This document shows, one piece after another, positions 22,541 through 29,673 of a DNA stretch of 30,060 nucleotides. Under the pieces are notes generated by a model. It was not told the origin of the DNA. It was given only the letters and a program-made list of their open reading frames with translations, and searched no databases. This stretch comes from an uncultured Romboutsia sp. (lineage in GTDB: Bacteria > Bacillota > Clostridia > Peptostreptococcales > Peptostreptococcaceae), in the NCBI GenBank assembly GCA_937907205.1, contig CALESE010000130.1, positions 1-30,060 on the forward strand, read 5' to 3'. A program made the translations under genes and the position numbers. Numbering within the stretch: position 1 is the stretch's first letter; every line of letters begins with the position of its first letter.

Positions 22541-23683
22541 ATGTATTTAATCGAAGAATTAGAGAATAATAAAATATTAATGAAAAATAATTTATTAGTT
22601 AAAGCAAGATATAATTTAAGTTTAGTAGAAAACAGAATATTTTTATTTATGTTATATAAATTACAAAAAGAGTGCAATGGAGTATTAAAATGTTCTATTC
22701 CACATAAAGAATTTAAAGAGATTATCAGATGTAAAGAAAGTAATACTATTAAAGGTATTTTAAATGTTCTTGAAGAGTTAAGAAAAAAACCTATTTTTTT
22801 CAAAGAAGAGAAGAAAAATAAAAAGGGTAATTTATGGGGAGCATATGGCTTTATAAACGGGTATTTTTATGACGACGAATTAGGGACTTTTAATATCGAA
22901 GCCTCTGAAAAAATACATGAGATTTTAAGAGAATATTTAAAAATGGGATATACTCCTGTGAATGTTCAAATATGGCTATCTTTAAATAATTCATATTCTC
23001 AAAGATTTTATGATTTATTAAGATTGTGGAGTGGAACAAAGAATGTTATAACTTATAAAATAGATGAGATTAAAGAACTTTTGATGCTTGAAGATAAATA
23101 TGATAGGTATAATGACTTTAAAAGAAGGGTTATAATACCAGCTATAAAGGGATTAAATGATACTGGTTTTTTTGATATAACTATAAATGAAAATAAAATT
23201 GGACGAAAAGTTGAATCTATAGATTTTATAGTAAAAGATCTTGATAAGAGAGTTTATTTTGATAAAAAAGAAATTAAAGAAAATACAATAGAATTAGATA
23301 AAAAGGAATATAACCTAAATAATAAAGATATAAAAAGGGATGATTTCTATGTTCCAAATAAACAATTATTTACATCTAAAACATTATCAGATTTTAAAAA
23401 TGATTTTTCTGTGTATGATTTTAAAGAAAGTAAAATAAAAAATAAATTCTATGAAGCAATTGGAGCTACTTTGGAAAAAGATGATGCTGAAAAAATATAT
23501 GCAAAATCATATAATTATTTTAAAAAGACTTTAGAAAATAAACTAAATGATTTATTTACAAAAGAAAATAATAATGAATTTAAGAAAACTAAATTTCATA
23601 ATTTTGATGAAACATTTACACGATATAGTGATGATGAATTTGATGAACTGGTATTACAAAGTCAGAAAAAGAAATTTGGGTAA
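22541..23683 (+). CDS. rep: Rep_3 (RepB-type) plasmid replication initiator
   Basis: The 380-residue protein matches the Initiator Rep_3 family, which binds iterons and loads the host replisome. Signatures are the N-terminal LVKARYNLSLVENRIFLFML winged-helix part, the KGILNVLEELRKKPIFF segment, and the second winged helix with SQRFYDLLRLWSG and FKRRVIIPAIKGLND (about 130-210). The C-terminal ~130 residues are lysine-rich and variable. GGGGGA precedes ATG. Codons for DDELG at 22871-22885 contain a 14-bp match to the iteron core, so Rep may also bind inside its own gene. Direct repeats bracket origin plus rep, suggesting the replicon moved or recombines as a unit. Confidence 0.93.
   Translation: MYLIEELENNKILMKNNLLVKARYNLSLVENRIFLFMLYKLQKECNGVLKCSIPHKEFKEIIRCKESNTIKGILNVLEELRKKPIFFKEEKKNKKGNLWGAYGFINGYFYDDELGTFNIEASEKIHEILREYLKMGYTPVNVQIWLSLNNSYSQRFYDLLRLWSGTKNVITYKIDEIKELLMLEDKYDRYNDFKRRVIIPAIKGLNDTGFFDITINENKIGRKVESIDFIVKDLDKRVYFDKKEIKENTIELDKKEYNLNNKDIKRDDFYVPNKQLFTSKTLSDFKNDFSVYDFKESKIKNKFYEAIGATLEKDDAEKIYAKSYNYFKKTLENKLNDLFTKENNNEFKKTKFHNFDETFTRYSDDEFDELVLQSQKKKFG
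22873..22886 (+). promoter_or_regulatory. Iteron-core match inside rep
   Basis: CGACGAATTAGGGA is identical to the core of all five origin iterons, and lies about 410 bp downstream of the array within codons for DDELGT. Confidence 0.5.
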
Positions 23684-23706
23684 TATAAATATCAAGATAT
23701 ACATAT

Positions 23707-23732
23707 AAAATCGATTCTAGTGGCAAATAAAT
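23707..23732 (+). repeat. 26-bp direct repeat, right flank of the replicon
   Basis: AAAATCGATTCTAG followed by TGGCAAATAAAT, 25 of 26 bases identical to 22073-22098 and in the same orientation, 24 bp after the rep stop codon. Confidence 0.85.
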
Positions 23733-23831
23733 AGGTGAGAATTATACTCAAGATAAAGATTTTTCACCAAGAGTAATTTTATTTTAATATGTAATTTTTA
23801 GAAGTGAAGGGAGATAACCAAAAAGATCAAA

Positions 23832-24170
23832 ATGAATAAAAAGATTATAGTATTTAGTTTTATAGCAGTAGCTACTATTATGTTTCTTGCATCTATATCA
23901 TATTCTTCTAAAATAAAAAATCCATTTGTAGGATTGAAAGGTCTAGTGCAAATATCGATAGGAAAAGAAAAAGTTGAGAAAATATCAGATGAACCATTAA
24001 GATATATAAGCAAATCATATGAAGACTTTATAAGCTATATGGAATCAGAAGGTTATGTTGTAGAACAGTTCGGAAGAGGATTTCAATTAGAAAAAGGTAA
24101 TGAAACAAAAGTTTTAGTTTCAGAAGGATTTATGGGAAAGTATGAGATTTTTACTAAATATAATTCGTAG
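23832..24170 (+). CDS. Small membrane-anchored protein, unknown
   Basis: The 112-residue protein has an N-terminal signal anchor (MNKK, then hydrophobic 5-24) and a polar exposed domain. The domain ends in a compact fold-like segment YMESEGYVVEQFGRGFQLEKGNETKVLV. No family was recognised. GGGAGATAACC is 11-18 bases upstream of ATG, a somewhat distant ribosome site. It follows the rep replicon outside the 26-bp repeat and converges with the SPOCS gene across a shared hairpin (24269-24302). Confidence 0.65.
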   Translation: MNKKIIVFSFIAVATIMFLASISYSSKIKNPFVGLKGLVQISIGKEKVEKISDEPLRYISKSYEDFISYMESEGYVVEQFGRGFQLEKGNETKVLVSEGFMGKYEIFTKYNS

Positions 24171-24268
24171 AAAAATATCTAAAAACACAAGGATAAGCAT
24201 TGAGATATAATATTTTTAATTTAATCATGCTAAGATTTACATTATTAATAAGTTTAAAATAAATATGG

Positions 24269-24302
24269 AAAAGCACCTAACATAAATTGTTAAGTGCTTT
24301 TT
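24269..24302. terminator. Convergent terminator
   Basis: AAAAGCAC pairs with GTGCTTTT, extended by TAAC / GTTA across one mismatch. It lies between two convergent genes and has A and T runs on its arms. Confidence 0.75.
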
Positions 24303-24306
24303 ATAT

Positions 24307-26100
24307 TTAGTGTATTGATAAAGAGTTAGATAAATAGATTAATTTTCTATTAATATATCTAAATGATGCACCATCACATCTTAACTTTAATTTGGAACTA
24401 TCAAATTCTGAATCATTATTAATTGATAAAATTGTATTAAAAGGAGTTTTTTTAACAATTGAATATACCTCATCATGAATAGATAAATATTGAATTTTAT
24501 TTAGGACATATCCTTTTACAGATAGTTTTTTATCATAAGATCTGTAATTTTTATTTCTTGCAGGTTTAACTTCAGTACAATTTAACAAAAATGCTTTACT
24601 TTCTACATCTAGTATTTTATTAACAGATGGATCAGGATTTTTTATATGATACTCTGATTCTATTACAAAATCTTTAATTACTGTATCTTCTATTTCTATT
24701 GGAATACTTTTCATTGATAATTTTTTTTCTATTTTTTCATTAGAGTAATTTCTAAACTCTGAATTTATATCTACACTTATTACAACATCATTTACATCAG
24801 TAGAGTACTCAGGTATAAATTCAAAATCTAAATCTATATATTCACCAGGTTCTATATTATCTAAGACTATACTATCATCTAAATTAACAATATTAGCGAA
24901 ACTGCCATTTAAGTAAAGTGAATTTTTAATATATTTGAATAAACTAGGTAGATTTATTTTAATTTCAATTTTTTCACAGTTCATATTACCATCATTTTCT
25001 ATTTCAAATCTATAATGGTATCTATTATCTGGTATTACAGATGATAAATCAGAAGTATCTAAAATATTTAATGAATAAGTTGCCATACTTAACTCATTTC
25101 TAAACATATCTTTATTCATAGGCATTTGATTAAAATTATTTTTATTAAAAACAACATTATTAAGTGAACTTAGTTTATTTTTCTTAGATTTTTTTACTTT
25201 AGGGAAATTTATTTCAATTGTTTTATGATTTATACATTGGTTAGATATATATGAATATATTAATGTACTTGAATTATTAAATATATTATTTTGAGATATA
25301 TTAACAACTTTAGCTTGGTAGCATATATTTATTTCATCATTAACTTGAAAATCATTTATTTTTATTCCATAAGAAATATTACCATCATAAAGTTCGTCGT
25401 TTATATATAAGCTACCTTCAATAAATTCCAAATATGGATTAAGTTCATCTTCATACTGTATTTTTTTACAATTAATAAAACCAACATTTTTTATATAGCA
25501 ATTAAATGTTATTATATCTCCAATATGAGGATTTTCATTATCTACAATTTTTATTATTTCATATGAATTATTAAAGCCAACTAATTTAGGTTTTAAATTA
25601 GATATAGTGTTAGATTGAGTTTTATAAAATTTATCATATGGAGAAGATTTTTCATCAAGTATCATTTTACTAGACCTAGTAAAATTTGACATAGAAGTAT
25701 CATAAAAAGGTCTATCATTAGAATTTGGGTTTAAAATAAATTCAAGTTCATTACTTTTTATGTTTATAGATACAGGTCTACCATTTTCAAATATGGAGTA
25801 ATTAATTATAGAATATATTTCACAAGTCTTTTTATAATCAATAATAGTTTTTAAATTAAATTGTAAAGATTTTTTTTCATTAGGAGCAAAGCTACCTAAA
25901 TTTATAAAATTATTATTGTTTATATTAAACTCATTAGGTTGTATAATTATATACTCCTTATCTATAAAATTTCTAAGTAATACATTTTCAACTCTTTTAT
26001 CTAAGTTATTCTTTACTTCTATAAATAAAGTAGAAATTTCATCTGAGGATAAATTTAAATTATTTGTATTAATATTTATACATATGTTATTTTCGCTCAT
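24307..26100 (-). CDS. DUF11-repeat protein with C-terminal SPOCS (DUF3794) domain
   Basis: The start at 26100 (MSENN) is preferred over the ATG two codons earlier because GGTGG sits six bases before it. The 597-residue protein has no signal peptide. It contains at least two DUF11/CARDB-like beta modules: about 183-290 (IVDNENPHIGDIITFNCYIK, YLEFIEGSLYINDE) and about 340-450 (RYHYRFEIENDGNMNCEKIE, YIKNSLYLNGSF). The C-terminal part (about 465-565) resembles the SPOCS domain of SipL-like spore proteins: VESKAFLLNCTEVKPA, KLSVKGYVLNKIQYLS, KKTPFNTILSI. SPOCS domains dock onto spore-envelope scaffold proteins. A full sigma-K promoter match precedes it. A cytoplasmic mother-cell protein that coats the forespore is the best reading. 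Confidence 0.82.
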   Translation of the reverse strand: MSENNICININTNNLNLSSDEISTLFIEVKNNLDKRVENVLLRNFIDKEYIIIQPNEFNINNNNFINLGSFAPNEKKSLQFNLKTIIDYKKTCEIYSIINYSIFENGRPVSINIKSNELEFILNPNSNDRPFYDTSMSNFTRSSKMILDEKSSPYDKFYKTQSNTISNLKPKLVGFNNSYEIIKIVDNENPHIGDIITFNCYIKNVGFINCKKIQYEDELNPYLEFIEGSLYINDELYDGNISYGIKINDFQVNDEINICYQAKVVNISQNNIFNNSSTLIYSYISNQCINHKTIEINFPKVKKSKKNKLSSLNNVVFNKNNFNQMPMNKDMFRNELSMATYSLNILDTSDLSSVIPDNRYHYRFEIENDGNMNCEKIEIKINLPSLFKYIKNSLYLNGSFANIVNLDDSIVLDNIEPGEYIDLDFEFIPEYSTDVNDVVISVDINSEFRNYSNEKIEKKLSMKSIPIEIEDTVIKDFVIESEYHIKNPDPSVNKILDVESKAFLLNCTEVKPARNKNYRSYDKKLSVKGYVLNKIQYLSIHDEVYSIVKKTPFNTILSINNDSEFDSSKLKLRCDGASFRYINRKLIYLSNSLSIH

Positions 26101-26159
26101 AATCATCCACCCACTTTTAAATAAAATATTTGTATTTTATAAATTAGTTTTAACTTATA

Positions 26160-26186
26160 TATATTATGAAAAAACATTAAATTTGT
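26160..26186 (-). promoter_or_regulatory. Candidate sigma-K promoter for the SPOCS gene
   Basis: On the minus strand: AC (26186-26185), 16 bases, CATAATATA (26168-26160), a full match to AC-N16/17-CATAnnnTA, about 60 bp before the start codon. Confidence 0.5.
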
Positions 26187-26212
26187 TAAATTTAGAGAAG
26201 AATAAGCTATTA

Positions 26213-26246
26213 AGTCTAATATTTATAAAAGTATAAATATTAGACT
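26213..26246. terminator. Perfect hairpin between the SPOCS and partition units
   Basis: AGTCTAATATTTA (26213-26225) pairs with TAAATATTAGACT (26234-26246). It has no long T run, so it may be an insulator or a protein site rather than a terminator. Confidence 0.45.
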
Positions 26247-26261
26247 ATTTATATTGAAAGT

Positions 26262-26335
26262 TGGGTAAAAGTAGTATAAAATTAAGGTAAATATGGTATA
26301 AATTCAGTATCAAATTAGGTCAAAATTAGTCAAAA
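26262..26335. other. Degenerate repeats upstream of the partition genes, candidate centromere
   Basis: Related words GTAAAAGTAGTATAAAATTA, GTAAATATGGTATAAATTCA, GTATCAAATTA, GGTCAAAATTA and AGTCAAAAGG follow each other at 10-23 bp spacing just before the first gene of the par operon. Ribbon-helix-helix partner proteins usually bind such arrays, which serve as both operator and plasmid centromere. Confidence 0.45.
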
Positions 26336-26347
26336 GGAGATAGAAAT

Positions 26348-26623
26348 ATGTCTAAAAATATAAGACTTTTTTACAAAAATCAATTTGAACTTGGACATGC
26401 TATTAAGGATTACATAGATGAATATTTTGATAATAAAGTAAATCAAGAAGAATTTGAACAAAATATAATTTCAATAATAAATTCTAACAAAGATAAATTT
26501 TTCAAAGATGATGAAATAGCAAAAAAACCAAAGCAAATTTTAGGAAAAACACGACTACAAGTATTAGATAAAATTCTTGTTGAGATGGGGGATTCTAATG
26601 AAAAAAATAGCAGTATTAAATAA
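26348..26623 (+). CDS. Small conserved protein of the partition operon (TIGR04540-like)
   Basis: The 91-residue polar, helical protein reads MSKNIRLFYKNQFELGHAIK, then KKPKQILGKTRLQVLDKILVEMG. I associate this pattern with TIGR04540, a small family found beside parA on clostridial plasmids, but could not verify it. No catalytic motif is visible. An AAAGGAGA ribosome site precedes ATG, and its 3' end overlaps parA by 26 bp. That tight coupling implies it works with the partition proteins, perhaps as an adaptor or regulator. Confidence 0.7.
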   Translation: MSKNIRLFYKNQFELGHAIKDYIDEYFDNKVNQEEFEQNIISIINSNKDKFFKDDEIAKKPKQILGKTRLQVLDKILVEMGDSNEKNSSIK

Positions 26624-27350
26624 TAAAGGCGGTGTAGGTAAAAGTACAGTAGCTGTACAAATATCACATGGTCTTTCTAAATTAGGTTTTAAAGTAATTT
26701 TAGTTGACCTTGATGGACAAAATGACAGTAGTTTATTTTTAGGAGTAAACTCTAGTGATTATAAAAAAACATTTTATGATTTAATTGATAAAAGAAATGA
26801 TGTAGACATAAAAGATTGTATATTAAATGTTAGAGATAACTTAGATTTACTTCCAAATTCAAATATACAAGAAATAAATGCAGAGTTTTATAGAGAGCCA
26901 AGAATAGATTTAATTTTAGACGAAAAGTTAGAAAATCTTAAAAATATGGAATATGACTATGTAATAGTTGATTGTGGCCCACAAAGAACAAAAATAAATG
27001 ATGCAGTACTTTGCTATGTAGATAAAATAGTTATGCCTGTTCAAGTTGAAGCAGCATCAGTACGAGCATGTGGAAGTATATATGAATACTTATCTGATTT
27101 AAGATTATCATCAGATAAAATAGCTTTAGTAGTTCCAAATATGTATGATAAAAGAACTAATGATGCAAATGAAAATTTAAATTTCTTAAGAGAATTTTTT
27201 AAAGAAGATAATATAGTATCTGAACCTATAAGTCGTAGAGTTAAAATAACTGAAGCAGGTAAAATGGGTAAAACTGTATTTGAATATGATGATGAATCAT
27301 CACAACAATTTTTTAAAGTATTAGAGAGGTTGGTGGAGAAACTTGGCTAA
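26598..27350 (+). CDS. parA: ParA/Soj-type partition ATPase
   Basis: The ATG at 26598 is chosen because GGGGGA lies six bases before it and the protein then begins with the conserved MKKIAVLNNKGGVGKST. The 250-residue product has the deviant Walker A NNKGGVGKST (8-17), the A' motif VILVDLDGQND (about 37-47) and Walker B DYVIVDCGP (about 119-127). It has no N-terminal helix-turn-helix, so it is the short (type Ib) ParA, which normally pairs with a small ribbon-helix-helix protein. Such a gene follows directly. ParA ATP cycling on the nucleoid positions plasmid copies before division. Confidence 0.93.
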   Translation: MKKIAVLNNKGGVGKSTVAVQISHGLSKLGFKVILVDLDGQNDSSLFLGVNSSDYKKTFYDLIDKRNDVDIKDCILNVRDNLDLLPNSNIQEINAEFYREPRIDLILDEKLENLKNMEYDYVIVDCGPQRTKINDAVLCYVDKIVMPVQVEAASVRACGSIYEYLSDLRLSSDKIALVVPNMYDKRTNDANENLNFLREFFKEDNIVSEPISRRVKITEAGKMGKTVFEYDDESSQQFFKVLERLVEKLG

Positions 27351-27693
27351 GAATGATGTTAATAAAAATTTTGAAAAACTAAAAGAAGAAATGATGAAAA
27401 AGAAAGTAAATGCAAGTAATTCAATAAGTAATGAAGATGTAAAAGAAAATAATAATGAATACATATATGAAAATGTAAATGAAAACAAAAATGTAAACAC
27501 ATCCATAGAATCAAATAAAATTGTTATAAAGAAAGCCAAAAAGGTACAACCTCCAAAGAGAACAACTTATTATTTAAATCAAGAAACTATAAAGAAAATA
27601 GATAAATATTCTAAATTAACAGGAATGGGTAAATCAGAACTTGTTCAGACATTACTTGATATAGCTCTTAATAATTTGGAAGTAACTAATTAA
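27343..27693 (+). CDS. Partition partner with C-terminal ribbon-helix-helix domain (ParB-like)
   Basis: A TTG start at 27343, after GGTGGAG, overlaps the parA stop by 8 bp. The 116-residue protein has a long charged, low-complexity N-terminal part rich in Asn, Glu and Lys (1-65). A compact C-terminal domain (about 70-112) follows: KRTTYYLNQETIKKIDKYSKLTGMGKSELVQTLLDIAL, split as a strand TTYYLNQETIKKI and helices KYSKLTGMGKSEL. That is the ribbon-helix-helix (MetJ/Arc) fold used by small centromere-binding proteins. It probably binds the repeats at 26262-26335 and stimulates ParA through its N-terminus. Confidence 0.85.
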   Translation: MAKNDVNKNFEKLKEEMMKKKVNASNSISNEDVKENNNEYIYENVNENKNVNTSIESNKIVIKKAKKVQPPKRTTYYLNQETIKKIDKYSKLTGMGKSELVQTLLDIALNNLEVTN

Positions 27694-27730
27694 TAAGTAG
27701 CTAGTCTTAAAATTTTACGGAGGTGTTACT

Positions 27731-28531
27731 GTGTATAAGAATTTTACATACAAGAAAATAAGCGAAGAAAATTTTAGTAAACGAGAAAGATTAGAGAATT
27801 GGAATATAGCTAGAGGATTACAATTAATAGATAACGTAGAACCTTCGGAATATATGAAGTCTGTAATGGATGAACTAATAGATGGTAAAAAGACCTATAA
27901 ACAAGTCGAACATGATTTATATAATTATTATAAAGATAATGAGATAATGTCAGATGAAATTATAAAGTCAAAAGAATGCGACATTGTGTCTTTACGAATT
28001 ATGAAAGTATTAGAGAGTAAGGCATTCACATTTAGTCCTATTACATTAAAGAGTATTCATAGACAACTATTTGAAGGACTATTTGAAAATGAACTTGATA
28101 GATATATCGGGAACTTTAGAGACTACAATATAGTAAAAGATGAACCTATATTAAACGGTGATACTGTTATATACGGAGATTACATAATGTTAGATGAATT
28201 ATTAGCGTATGACTTTAGTGAGGAGAAAGCACGTAACGGTAAAATTAATGTTAAATCAATTTCAAGATTTACTTCTGCAATTTGGCAAATTCATCCTTTT
28301 GTCGAAGGTAACACAAGAACTACAGCAGTTTTCATTATAAAGTACTTGAGAAGCCTTGGGTATGATGTAAATAATGATTTATTTAAAGAGTATTCTTTAT
28401 ACTTCAGAAATGCTTTAGTGTTATCTAATTATTCAGATATAAAAAGAAATATAAGACCTAACTTCAAGTATATAGAAATGTTTTTTGAAAAGTTATTAGA
28501 AGATGTAGATATAGAATTAACTAAAATGTAG
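27731..28531 (+). CDS. Fic-domain AMP-transferase with VbhA-like N-terminus
   Basis: A GTG start at 27731 has GGAGGT six bases upstream. The 266-residue protein contains the Fic active-site motif HPFVEGNTRTT (188-198), with catalytic His188, acidic Glu192 and Arg196. Fic enzymes usually transfer AMP to target proteins. The N-terminal 20-70 segment (NWNIARGLQLIDNVEPSEYM, DGKKTYKQVEHDLYNYY) looks like a fused VbhA-type antitoxin domain. Where the inhibitory [S/T]xxxE[G/N] would be expected, the sequence reads DELIDG, so the inhibitory glutamate may be aspartate or misaligned. Placed right after the partition genes, it may act as a plasmid-stabilising toxin or regulator. Confidence 0.88.
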   Translation: MYKNFTYKKISEENFSKRERLENWNIARGLQLIDNVEPSEYMKSVMDELIDGKKTYKQVEHDLYNYYKDNEIMSDEIIKSKECDIVSLRIMKVLESKAFTFSPITLKSIHRQLFEGLFENELDRYIGNFRDYNIVKDEPILNGDTVIYGDYIMLDELLAYDFSEEKARNGKINVKSISRFTSAIWQIHPFVEGNTRTTAVFIIKYLRSLGYDVNNDLFKEYSLYFRNALVLSNYSDIKRNIRPNFKYIEMFFEKLLEDVDIELTKM

Positions 28532-28563
28532 TAATTAATGCAAATTCTAGGAGGAATTATTAT

Positions 28564-29010
28564 ATGATAAAAATTGAAAATTTAAATATTATTAATGATA
28601 AAGATATGGAAGAAATACTAGATACGTAGGAGTCAGCAGTAAGAGCAACCCATGACTTTTTAAGTGAAGAAGATATAATATCAATAAAACCTCAAGTAAA
28701 AGAAGGTGCTAAATATGTTAGTAATCTTTTATGTGTAAGAGACAAAAATGGTATTATAAAGGCTTTTATAGGAGTACATGATTTTAAAATTGAAATGTTA
28801 TTTGTAAGTAATGATAGTAGAGGAAATGGAATTGGAAAAAGACTTGTAGAATATGCAATAGAAAATCTAAATGTAAATTATGTAGATGTAAATGAGCAAA
28901 ATCCACAAGCCTTAGGATTTTATAAACATCTTGGATTTGAAGTTTTTAAAAGATCTGAGTTTGATGAACAAGGTAACCCATTCCCTATACTGCATATGAA
29001 ATTAAAATAA
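28564..29010 (+). pseudogene. GNAT acetyltransferase with an in-frame TAG
   Basis: After TAGGAGG and ATG 28564, the frame runs 21 codons to TAG at 28627-28629. It then stays open for a further 126 codons to 29010. The expected family start is D-x-W-E-S-A-V-R-ATHDFL; here the Trp codon TGG has become TAG (DT-stop-ESAVRATHDF). The rest has the acetyl-CoA loop VSNDSRGNGIGKRLVEYAI and the C-terminal NPQALGFYKHLGFEV of a complete GNAT enzyme. It is thus a single-mutation pseudogene, unless TAG is suppressed or translation restarts downstream. Substrate unknown. Confidence 0.85.
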
Positions 29011-29042
29011 TAATAGGAATTATATAATAATTAAATAATAAT

Positions 29043-29078
29043 AAATAGAGTAATTATTTCATTATCATTACTCTATTT
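29043..29078. terminator. Convergent terminator after the GNAT remnant
   Basis: AAATAGAGTAAT (29043-29054) pairs with ATTACTCTATTT (29067-29078), between convergent genes. Confidence 0.8.
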
Positions 29079-29103
29079 ATTATATTCAAAAAAACATATC
29101 ATT

Positions 29104-29298
29104 TTACAGATCAACCCAAGTATCTGATCCTGAGTATATAAACTCTGTATGCTTACATTTTGGACATACATAAACTTTAAACATTAAATGTTCTTCTACA
29201 TCAAAAATAGCTTTAAAAAGTCCTCTATTAGATTCCTGAGAGTCAAATCTATATTCTTTTAAAAACTTTAGTTCTGTATTACATCTTAGGCATTCCAT
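29104..29298 (-). CDS. Small zinc-ribbon protein
   Basis: The 64-residue protein starts MECLRCNTELKF and has a second pair CPKC (about 49-52) in VYVCPKCKHTEFIYSG. This gives a four-cysteine zinc ribbon split by about 42 residues. Proteins of this size and layout are common in Firmicutes and usually annotated as nucleic-acid-binding or hypothetical. A GGGGGAG ribosome site lies 10 bases before ATG. An upstream open stretch overlaps its start (see 29279-29419). Function unknown. Confidence 0.8.
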   Translation of the reverse strand: MECLRCNTELKFLKEYRFDSQESNRGLFKAIFDVEEHLMFKVYVCPKCKHTEFIYSGSDTWVDL

Positions 29299-29419
29299 AA
29301 ATTATTTCTCCCCCATTTAACTTATATAATTTTTTGATTATTTTTTTATATTTATATAATGCCATAGATAATATATCTTGTACATTAATTTTCTTTGCAC
29401 AACTTAGTAAATCTATTGA
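29279..29419 (-). pseudogene. Possible 3' remnant of a gene coupled to the zinc-ribbon gene
   Basis: A 46-codon open stretch reads SIDLLSCAKKINVQDIL then SMALYKYKKIIKKLYKLN and ends GGEIIYGMPKM, overlapping the first 20 bases of the zinc-ribbon gene. Its only internal ATG would give 28 residues. The overlap and protein-like sequence suggest the tail of a truncated upstream gene, cut off near 29420. Weakly supported. The next 250 bases to the second rpn gene show no ORF, only short complementary arms such as AGGATAT / ATATCCT. Confidence 0.25.
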
Positions 29420-29673
29420 TTTTTAGTAAAAAAATGGTTTAACATATAAATATAGTTAGGTTAATATTGTATATAAAAGTAGATATAAAATTCCTGCTAT
29501 ACTGACAGTAAGTGAGGTTTACAACCAAGGCAGAAAAATTAAATCTTGAGGATATAGATACTAATATTTGCACAGGATTTTAAATATAAAAAATGAACAT
29601 ATCCTAAAAGAGATTATGACCTATACCGTAAATATATATTGCAATAGACAAATAAAGAAAGGAATAATAATAG

